In this document: positions 1 to 4,043 of the stretch, in pieces | Layout of the letters: each line of letters starts with the position of its first letter | Numbering within the stretch: the first letter of the stretch is position 1 | Assembly (NCBI GenBank): GCA_007117255.1 | Contig: SKGU01000008.1 | Span: 1-5,009, forward strand | Direction: 5' to 3' | Origin: Natronohydrobacter sp. | GTDB lineage: Bacteria > Pseudomonadota > Alphaproteobacteria > Rhodobacterales > Rhodobacteraceae | DNA: 5,009 nt | The notes under the pieces: model-generated | What the model was told of the DNA's origin: nothing | Seen by the model: only the letters and a program-made list of their open reading frames with translations | The model's database searches: none | Translations under genes and position numbers: made by a program

Positions 1-119
1 GAGCGCGCCTCATGCTGGCCGATGAACTCATCGAGGCTTTGCGGGCGCAGCGCATGGTCAAGTTCCGGCGCGTCTTCGGGCAGGTCTTCACCGCGCAGGC
101 TGGGGTCGGGCGTGGTCAT
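1..119 (-). CDS. ruvB: RuvB, Holliday junction branch migration ATPase (N-terminal fragment, cut by window edge)
   Basis: Only the first 39 codons are present; the gene runs off the left edge. RuvB is the hexameric AAA+ motor that, with RuvA, drives branch migration of Holliday junctions in the cytoplasm. The visible part has an acidic leader of about 22 residues and then LRPQSLDEFIGQ (about residues 24-35). That block matches the conserved start of the RuvB ATPase core, where families typically show LRPxxLxEFIGQ. Walker A and later motifs lie outside the window. The ATG at 117-119 follows the ruvA stop codon by 3 bases. A GAAAGG ribosome-binding site lies inside the 3' end of ruvA, 7 bases before the start, so the two genes are probably translationally coupled. 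Identification rests on the short conserved block plus the ruvC-ruvA context. Confidence 0.93.
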   Translation of the reverse strand, partial: MTTPDPSLRGEDLPEDAPELDHALRPQSLDEFIGQHEAR

Positions 120-122
120 GGA

Positions 123-788
123 TCAGCCTTTCGGGGCAAGCAGGCGAAGCGCTGCGCGGATCAGCGCCGGGGTCGCCGCGTCTGGGTCGCTGGCCTGTGC
201 TTCGGTCACAGCGCGGGCCGCATCAGGTGGCGCATAGCCCAGATTGCCCAGCGCGGACATGGCTTCGGCCACAGCGTTGGAGGCAGGGGGCGCAGCCGGT
301 GCCGCAACGGGTTTCACCCCAGTGCCCTCATCAGCCGGGGGCGTTGCAGGCGGCAGGGATGGTGCCGTTTCCATCACCGCCATCAAAGCCGGGGCCTTGT
401 CTTTCAGTTCATTGGCGATGCGTACAGCCAGTTTCGGCCCCACACCGGGGGCCTTGCGCAGCGCGGCCGAATCCCCCAGCGCGATCGCGCGCGACACCCC
501 GTCCGGCCCCAGCGCACCCAGGATCGCGAGCGAGGCTTTCGCCCCCACCCCCTGCACCGAGGTCAGGACGCGGTGCCATTCCTTTTCCAGCAGGGTCAGG
601 AACCCGAAAAGCTGCATCAGGTCTTCGCGGACAACCAGTTCCGTGTAAAGCGCGGCCACCTCACCGCGCCCCGGCAGGGCCATCAGTGTGCGATCAGACA
701 CATGGACGATGTAGCCCACCCCGCGCACATCCAAGAGCACATGGTCCGGGCCACGCATATCCACCACACCTGTGAGCTTGCCGATCAT
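123..788 (-). CDS. ruvA: RuvA, Holliday junction DNA-binding subunit
   Basis: A 221-residue protein, slightly longer than the roughly 200 residues usual for RuvA. RuvA tetramers bind the four-way junction, hold it in square-planar form and recruit RuvB. The N-terminal OB-fold domain begins MIGKLTGVV (residues 1 to about 63) and includes E55 and D56, the pair equivalent to the acidic pin of E. coli RuvA. Two helix-hairpin-helix motifs follow: VQGVGAKASLAIL at 78-90 and APGVGPKLAVRIA at 113-125. A Pro/Ala-rich flexible linker spans about 138-170. The C-terminal RuvB-contacting domain (171-221) contains ALGNLGYAPPDAARAV. The start is ATG 786-788. An upstream in-frame ATG at 828-830 would add 14 non-conserved residues, and MIGKLTG is the standard family start. 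A GGGGGG stretch lies 5 bases before the start. The start overlaps the ruvC stop as ATGA. Confidence 0.98.
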   Translation of the reverse strand: MIGKLTGVVDMRGPDHVLLDVRGVGYIVHVSDRTLMALPGRGEVAALYTELVVREDLMQLFGFLTLLEKEWHRVLTSVQGVGAKASLAILGALGPDGVSRAIALGDSAALRKAPGVGPKLAVRIANELKDKAPALMAVMETAPSLPPATPPADEGTGVKPVAAPAAPPASNAVAEAMSALGNLGYAPPDAARAVTEAQASDPDAATPALIRAALRLLAPKG

Positions 789-1288
789 CGCATCCCCCCA
801 GCCATGGCAATACTGCGCGCCGATTGGCAATGAAAGGCATGACAGATGGCAATAGCCAGCGCGTCGGCGGCATCCGGCCCCGCGATCACCACACCGGGCA
901 GTTGCATGCGCACCATATGTTCGACCTGTTCTTTCGCGGCCTTGCCCACACCCACAACGGCTTTCTTGACAGCGTTGGGGGCATATTCGCCCACCTCCAG
1001 CCCTGCCTGCGCAGGCACCAGCAGCGCGATCCCGCGCGCAGAGCCAAGTTTCAGCGTGGCCACAGCGTCCTTGTTGACGAAGGTTTGTTCCACGGCAGCA
1101 CTGTCAGGCGCGTAGGCTGTCATCACGCGGGTCAGTTGCATATGCAGGTCCAGCAAGCGCGCGGCAAGCGTGGCGTCCGGTTGAGAACGGCATATCCCGT
1201 TGGCAATATGGCGCATGCGCGGGCCCTCGAAATCGATGACGCCCCAGCCGAGGTTTCGCAGCCCTGGGTCTATGCCGATCACACGCAT
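785..1288 (-). CDS. ruvC: RuvC, Holliday junction resolvase (crossover junction endodeoxyribonuclease)
   Basis: A 167-residue homodimeric nuclease that nicks Holliday junctions symmetrically after RuvAB branch migration; the length is typical of the family. The four catalytic acidic residues of the RNase H-like fold are all present: D7 in VIGIDPGL, E67 in AAVEQTF, and D139 and D142 in GPDAADALAIA. The GSARG block (82-86) is also standard. ATG 1286-1288 is chosen because MRVIGIDPG is the family start and GAGAGG lies 5 bases upstream. A GTG 20 codons further out, at 1346-1348, would only add low-complexity residues encoded by a 12-nt repeat. The stop overlaps the ruvA start by 4 bases (ATGA), which indicates coupling. 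It is the first gene of the ruvCAB operon, and a putative SOS-type promoter lies upstream. Confidence 0.98.
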   Translation of the reverse strand: MRVIGIDPGLRNLGWGVIDFEGPRMRHIANGICRSQPDATLAARLLDLHMQLTRVMTAYAPDSAAVEQTFVNKDAVATLKLGSARGIALLVPAQAGLEVGEYAPNAVKKAVVGVGKAAKEQVEHMVRMQLPGVVIAGPDAADALAIAICHAFHCQSARSIAMAGGMR

Positions 1289-1306
1289 GCCTGCCTCTCG
1301 ATGCAT

Positions 1307-1329
1307 TTTTTCTTGTGGTTTTTCTTGTG
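1307..1329. repeat. Tandem 11-bp repeat in the ruvC 5' untranslated region
   Basis: TTTTTCTTGTG is present at 1307-1317 and 1319-1329 with a 12-base period. On the ruvC strand this is CACAAGAAAAA twice, an A-rich unstructured stretch ending about 18 bases before the start codon, just ahead of the GAGAGG ribosome-binding site. If read in the ruvC frame it would encode a repeated QEK, but the family start lies downstream, so it is best viewed as leader sequence. Confidence 0.6.
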
Positions 1330-1338
1330 CTCTGCCAA

Positions 1339-1368
1339 GCGATAGCACGAAAGGCGAACATCTGCCAA
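1339..1368 (-). promoter_or_regulatory. Candidate ruvC promoter (TTGGCA-N18-TATCGC)
   Basis: On the minus strand, TTGGCA (1363-1368) is separated by 18 bases from TATCGC (1339-1344), about 50 bases before the ruvC ATG. The -10 hexamer is the same TATCGC seen in the prmA promoter candidate of this window. The -35 retains the TTG core that matters most in Rhodobacter-type sigma-70 promoters. Predicted transcription would start near 1332. This is read by eye only; the -10 match is moderate and the spacer is one base longer than ideal. Confidence 0.45.
1345..1359 (-). promoter_or_regulatory. Putative LexA (SOS) operator between the ruvC -35 and -10 boxes
   Basis: The minus strand reads GTTC, 7 bases, GTGC. 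The Rhodobacter-type alphaproteobacterial LexA consensus is the direct repeat GTTC-N7-GTTC, so 7 of 8 specified bases match with exact spacing. The site falls entirely within the 18-base spacer of the candidate ruvC promoter, where bound LexA would occlude polymerase. It also precedes a recombinational-repair operon, a sensible SOS target. The mismatch (T to G in the second half) and the short motif leave real doubt. Confidence 0.4.
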
Positions 1369-1534
1369 GCGTTTCAAGGCTGCATGGGCAATGTGAAAAA
1401 TTTACCAGCCATGTTTGCCGCGCATACGGGGTTTGCGATTTTCCATCCTACTCTTGCCATGAATTTACCCATACATCTCGGACAGCCGCGTAAGAATTGT
1501 GCGGTTTGAGAATCATACCCCTACGGAGACCAAA

Positions 1535-1744
1535 ATGACCTTCTATGCACAAAGCCGTATTCATACGGAACAAGTGCTCGCCGGTTTCCAGGGCCTGTCG
1601 CTTGGCGCATTGATCGCCACCCTCAAGACCTGGAACGACGAGCGGATCACGCGCCGCGAACTGAATGCGCTGACGGATCGCGAACTGTCCGATATCGGAC
1701 TGAATCGCGCTGATATCGACGCAGTTGCCAGAGGCTACCGCTAA
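1535..1744 (+). CDS. DUF1127 (YjiS-like) small protein
   Basis: A 69-residue cytoplasmic protein. The C-terminal half (about residues 30-66) shows the DUF1127 pattern: a Trp (W33) in a basic/polar helix, then RRELNALTDRELSDIGLNRADI (41-61, written here in two overlapping parts: RRELNALTDREL and LSDIGLNRADI). The conserved DIGL-x-R-x-DI motif is intact. The N-terminal 29 residues are variable and slightly hydrophobic, with no clear signal peptide. DUF1127 proteins of Rhizobiales and Rhodobacter are known from stress and metabolic regulation, and some act on RNA; whether this one does is inference. ATG 1535 is preferred over an in-frame GTG at 1499 because GGAG at 1525-1528 lies 6 bases upstream. 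It is the only plus-strand gene, divergent from ruvC and closed by an intrinsic terminator, so monocistronic. I could not identify its promoter with confidence. Confidence 0.88.
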   Translation: MTFYAQSRIHTEQVLAGFQGLSLGALIATLKTWNDERITRRELNALTDRELSDIGLNRADIDAVARGYR

Positions 1745-1778
1745 GCCTGCGCTGCGCGAATTATCGAGAAGACATGCC

Positions 1779-1805
1779 AAAGCCGCCCAAGACGGGCGGC
1801 TTTTT
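1779..1805 (+). terminator. Rho-independent terminator of the DUF1127 gene
   Basis: A perfect stem GCCGCCC (1782-1788) / GGGCGGC (1794-1800) encloses the 5-base loop AAGAC and is followed by TTTTT. An AAA/TTT extension gives 10 base pairs. CATGC at 1773-1777 and GCATG at 1806-1810 could extend it past a small internal loop. It begins 34 bases after the DUF1127 stop. Because the minus-strand gene ending at 1822 converges here, the hairpin may also work in reverse, but only three T residues follow on that strand. Confidence 0.9.
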
Positions 1806-1821
1806 GCATGAGCCGATCAGT

Positions 1822-2232
1822 TCAGAGTTCGGGGTCTGCTTCAAGGTTTGGCGTCACATCCACGCTTCCGGAGGCGCTGGACGTCGTCGCCGCAATCGTT
1901 GTGCCCTGAGGCAACAAGGGCTGCAACATGGCCGCAATCTCGGTCGAGACCGGGTCCGGGCCAAGCAGACGCGCCATCACGGACTCTGCCGCCTGCTCTT
2001 CAAGGACCGGGGCGACCGTGCGGGCAAGCTCGCGTGGCCCATGCACGGCCAGAACAAAGCTCTTGATCAACACCATGGCAACCGCGAAAGCAAAAACGCT
2101 TCCCACCAGAGACCCAATCACAGCACGCGTGCGCTTGCGCCGCAATGCACGGATTTTCGGGTCATTCTCGATATGCCGCCGCCGTACTTGCTCGCGGCGT
2201 TGTTCGAACTGTTTTTTCTGCTCATCCGTCAT
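1822..2232 (-). CDS. Hypothetical single-pass membrane protein
   Basis: A 136-residue protein that I do not assign to a named family. The N-terminus (1-36) is strongly charged, with QKKQFEQRREQVRRRH and RALRRKRTR, and probably forms a basic helix. One hydrophobic segment follows at about 38-62 (VIGSLVGSVFAFAVAMVLIK plus the next few residues). The rest is a mildly acidic region with a Thr/Ser-rich tail (111-123) and a disordered-looking end. The positive-inside rule suggests a cytoplasmic basic head and periplasmic C-terminus. ATG 2230-2232 is chosen because MTDEQKK begins the charged helix. An upstream in-frame TTG at 2353-2355 would overlap the end of prmA by 28 bases and encode an unconvincing extension. 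The ribosome-binding site is weak. It lies 95 bases downstream of prmA on the same strand, so it is likely co-transcribed, although a hairpin sits between them. No function is claimed. Confidence 0.75.
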   Translation of the reverse strand: MTDEQKKQFEQRREQVRRRHIENDPKIRALRRKRTRAVIGSLVGSVFAFAVAMVLIKSFVLAVHGPRELARTVAPVLEEQAAESVMARLLGPDPVSTEIAAMLQPLLPQGTTIAATTSSASGSVDVTPNLEADPEL

Positions 2233-2250
2233 GGCTTTGCCCGTCTTTTC

Positions 2251-2265
2251 GGGGCTTCGTGCCCC
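2251..2265. other. Hairpin between prmA and the membrane-protein gene
   Basis: GGGGC (2251-2255) and GCCCC (2261-2265) form a 5-bp GC stem with a 5-base loop, 18 bases upstream of the ATG at 2232. On the minus strand it is followed by GAAAAG rather than a T-run, so it is not a convincing intrinsic terminator. It could be an mRNA processing or stability hairpin. A second small palindrome, CCGAA-AA-TTCGG at 2283-2294, lies 33 bases past the prmA stop. Confidence 0.4.
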
Positions 2266-2327
2266 TTCCAGACCTGAATACCCCGAAAATTCGGCAAAAC
2301 TTTGACGCGCCACAGGTTGGGATGACG

Positions 2328-3194
2328 TTAATTCACCAAAGTCAGCGTCGCCCAATCCCCGATATCTTCGCGGTGATGCAGACGGAAGCCTGCTTCCTCA
2401 TAAGCGGCCAGCACCTGCGGGGCCTGTTCCACCAGCAGGCCGGACAAGATCACATAGCCCCCCTTTTGCGATACCTTCGCGACATCCGGGGCGAGATCAA
2501 TCAATGGCCCCATCAGGATATTGGCGAAGATCAAATCGAATGGTGCGGCCGCTTGCAGGTCAGGATGTTCGAAACCGGTGGCCTCAATGCAACGCACCCG
2601 GCCTTGCAGATCATTGGCCGCGACATTGACTTCGGCCACCTCGATGGCAATCGCATCGATGTCACTTGCCAATGCCGGGTTGGGCCAGATGCGCGCGGCG
2701 GCCATCGCCAGAACAGCCGTTCCGCAGCCAATATCGACCACGCTGCGGCCGCGAAAGCCCTCGTTGTCCAGCCGGTCGAGCGCGCGAAGGCAACCGAGCG
2801 TGGTGCCATGATGGCCCGTGCCAAAGGCCATGGAGGCCTCGATCAACAAGCCGATGCGCCCTTCGGGCAGCTTGTCGGCGTCATGGCTGCCATAGACGAA
2901 GAACCGGCCTGCTTCGACGGGCGACAGGTCGCGACGGACCTTGGCCACCCAGTCGATTTCGGGCAATTCCGACACGATGAAAGGCTGCGCCCCAAAAGCC
3001 TGCGCCAGAACCAGAAGTTCGATCTCGTCGGGTTCCTCGACGAAATAGCCGCCGACTTCCCACAGGTTCGAGCCGTCCTCCATCTCGAATACACCGACAC
3101 CCGTGGGCTCTGGCTCCATGTTTTCCATGGCCTCCGAGAGCGCATAGGCGGCCTCGGACGATGTCAGCTTGGTGATGGCGGTGTAAGTGGTCAT
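2328..3194 (-). CDS. prmA: PrmA, ribosomal protein L11 methyltransferase
   Basis: A 288-residue cytoplasmic SAM-dependent enzyme that trimethylates ribosomal protein L11; the length is normal for PrmA. The N-terminal substrate-recognition domain (about 1-100) is followed by the family signature AFGTGHHGTT (123-132). Class I methyltransferase motif I is VVDIGCGTA (152-160). The acidic loop SDID (177-180) probably contacts the SAM ribose. FDLIFANIL (219-227) is the motif IV region, and the C-terminus closes with GDWATLTL. All key motifs look intact. The start is ATG 3192-3194, with AAGG 8 bases upstream. A good promoter candidate lies just before it, so prmA is probably the first gene of a unit that may include the small membrane-protein gene downstream. 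PrmA is dispensable in E. coli, and nothing here points to an unusual role. Confidence 0.97.
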   Translation of the reverse strand: MTTYTAITKLTSSEAAYALSEAMENMEPEPTGVGVFEMEDGSNLWEVGGYFVEEPDEIELLVLAQAFGAQPFIVSELPEIDWVAKVRRDLSPVEAGRFFVYGSHDADKLPEGRIGLLIEASMAFGTGHHGTTLGCLRALDRLDNEGFRGRSVVDIGCGTAVLAMAAARIWPNPALASDIDAIAIEVAEVNVAANDLQGRVRCIEATGFEHPDLQAAAPFDLIFANILMGPLIDLAPDVAKVSQKGGYVILSGLLVEQAPQVLAAYEEAGFRLHHREDIGDWATLTLVN

Positions 3195-3227
3195 GGCAAG
3201 CGCCTTATCCGGGTAAGATCAGGCGCC

Positions 3228-3256
3228 GCGATACTGGCACGCCCTGCCCCGGTCAA
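3228..3256 (-). promoter_or_regulatory. Candidate prmA promoter (TTGACC-N17-TATCGC)
   Basis: On the minus strand, TTGACC (3251-3256) and TATCGC (3228-3233) are separated by exactly 17 bases, with the predicted start near 3221 and a leader of about 27 bases before the prmA ATG. The -35 matches five of six consensus bases and the -10 keeps the TAT core. It lies immediately downstream of the hairpin region following msrA, consistent with prmA being a separate transcription unit. Assigned by eye. Confidence 0.55.
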
Positions 3257-3262
3257 GTGAAA

Positions 3263-3300
3263 CCCGCGACGCTTTGCTCCGCTCAGCGGGGGCGCGCGGG
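3263..3300 (-). terminator. Possible terminator structure downstream of msrA
   Basis: CCCGCG at 3263-3268 pairs with CGCGGG at 3295-3300, extended by CGC (3270-3272) / GCG (3292-3294) past a single-base bulge. A nested CCGC-TCA-GCGG hairpin sits inside (3279-3289). On the msrA strand the structure is followed by TTTC, a very short T tract, so intrinsic termination would be weak. It lies between the msrA stop and the prmA -35 box, where a terminator is expected. Confidence 0.45.
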
Positions 3301-3307
3301 TGGGGCG

Positions 3308-3328
3308 TGACCCCGCTGGACGGGGTCA
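3308..3328. other. Perfect 8-bp inverted repeat next to the msrA stop codon
   Basis: TGACCCCG (3308-3315) and CGGGGTCA (3321-3328) form a perfect 8-bp stem with loop CTGGA, starting 4 bases after the msrA stop on the minus strand. No T-run follows, so it is better described as a 3'-end stabilising or tandem termination hairpin than as an intrinsic terminator by itself. Together with the structure at 3263-3300 it makes most of this 138-bp spacer foldable. Confidence 0.5.
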
Positions 3329-3332
3329 GGCG

Positions 3333-3983
3333 TCAGGCCGTCAGGCCAATCGGGCAAGTCACCCCCGTGCCCCCGATCCCGCAATAGCCCTGCGGGTTCT
3401 TGTGCAGATATTGCTGATGATAGTCTTCGGCAAAATAGAATTCTGGCGCGGGCAGGATTTCGGTCGTGATCGCGCCAAGCCCCGCCTGTTGCAACCGCGC
3501 CCCATAGGCAGCGCGGCTGGCCTCGGCTGCGGTTTTCTGCGCGTCAGATGTCACATAGATGCCAGAGCGGTATTGCGTGCCCCGGTCATTGCCCTGCCGC
3601 ATGCCCTGGGTCGGATCATGGCTTTCCCAGAACTTCTGCAACAGGGCCTCAAAGCTGACCGTCGCGGGATCAAAGATCACGCGCACCACTTCATTATGCC
3701 CGGTCTTGCCTGTGCAGACTTCTTCATAGGTCGGGTTCGGCGTGAAGCCGCCCGCATAGCCCACCATCGTCAGCCAGACACCGGGGATTTGCCAGAAAAT
3801 CCGCTCTACCCCCCAGAAACACCCCATCCCGAATATCACCGCATCCATGCCATCAGGAACATCCGCTTTCAGCGGGCGACCCGAGATCGCATGCGTATCT
3901 GCAGTGGCAATCGCACCCGCCCGTCCCGGCAGGGCCTCGGCGGGGGCAATCATGCGGGTCTTGTCTGCACCAAATCCGAACAT
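3333..3983 (-). CDS. msrA: MsrA, peptide-methionine (S)-S-oxide reductase
   Basis: A 216-residue cytoplasmic repair enzyme that reduces methionine-S-sulfoxide in proteins, with thioredoxin as the usual electron donor. It is similar in length and layout to E. coli MsrA. The active site GMGCFWGVE (52-60) carries the catalytic Cys55. GHNEVVRV includes E98, expected to assist catalysis, and Y76 (VGYAGG) and Y138 (GTQYRS) fit the substrate pocket. HDPTQGMRQGNDRGTQYRSG and HQQYLHKNPQGYCGIGG are family blocks. Two resolving cysteines are present, C201 and C210, spaced nine apart (YCGIGGTGVTC), which fits the three-cysteine recycling type. The N-terminal 45 residues, with PAEALPGR and VPDG, resemble the extended enterobacterial form. 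The start is ATG 3981-3983, with AAGGAG 7 bases upstream. It is 60 bases downstream of priA on the same strand. Confidence 0.97.
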   Translation of the reverse strand: MFGFGADKTRMIAPAEALPGRAGAIATADTHAISGRPLKADVPDGMDAVIFGMGCFWGVERIFWQIPGVWLTMVGYAGGFTPNPTYEEVCTGKTGHNEVVRVIFDPATVSFEALLQKFWESHDPTQGMRQGNDRGTQYRSGIYVTSDAQKTAAEASRAAYGARLQQAGLGAITTEILPAPEFYFAEDYHQQYLHKNPQGYCGIGGTGVTCPIGLTA

Positions 3984-4011
3984 TGCGTCTCTCCTTGTTC
4001 TCTTGAGGCTA

Positions 4012-4039
4012 GAGATAAACCCAATTCCGCCCGATGCAA
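4012..4039 (-). promoter_or_regulatory. Weak candidate msrA promoter (TTGCAT-N16-TATCTC)
   Basis: In the 60-base priA-msrA spacer the minus strand has TTGCAT (4034-4039), 16 bases, then TATCTC (4012-4017), followed by the strong AAGGAG ribosome-binding site of msrA. Such a promoter would let msrA be expressed separately from priA. The -35 match is partial and no terminator is visible after priA, so read-through is equally possible. Confidence 0.3.
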
Positions 4040-4043
4040 CGGA

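Larger units (their letters stand above)
1331..1371. repeat. 11-bp direct repeat pair bracketing the ruvC promoter core
   Basis: TCTGCCAAGCG occurs exactly at 1331-1341 and again at 1361-1371, with starts 30 bases apart, close to three helical turns. On the minus strand each copy reads CGCTTGGCAGA. The distal copy contains the TTGGCA proposed as the -35 box. The proximal copy begins in the -10 box and runs over the expected start site. The repeat is certain as sequence; any regulatory role is inference. Confidence 0.6.

Noticed and set aside
12..833. Plus-strand open frame of 273 codons opposite ruvA and ruvB
   Set aside because: The translation is rich in Arg, His, Gly and Gln with no family pattern, typical of an antisense shadow. 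RuvA and RuvB are unambiguous on the other strand.
824..1345. Plus-strand open frame opposite ruvC
   Set aside because: It is an antisense shadow of RuvC, whose four catalytic acidic residues are intact on the minus strand.
1355..1370. Alternative LexA-like register GAAC-N7-AAGC
   Set aside because: The second half matches only two of four bases; the register at 1345-1359 matches seven of eight.
1468..1496. GTAAGAA at 1490-1496 as a -10 of an RpoE-type promoter for the DUF1127 gene
   Set aside because: No TGATC-like -35 element exists at the required distance upstream.
1774..2277. Plus-strand open frame opposite the small membrane protein, starting inside the terminator
   Set aside because: It would begin within the DUF1127 terminator hairpin, lacks a ribosome-binding site and has shadow-like composition.
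2233..2355. N-terminal extension of the membrane protein from TTG at 2353-2355
   Set aside because: It needs a rare start, overlaps the end of prmA and adds 41 residues of unconvincing sequence before the natural MTDEQKK start.
2145..3260. Plus-strand open frame of 371 codons opposite prmA
   Set aside because: It is longer than prmA itself but has no recognisable domain, and the minus strand carries intact PrmA motifs, a start with ribosome-binding site and a promoter candidate. Long antisense frames are common in GC-rich genomes.
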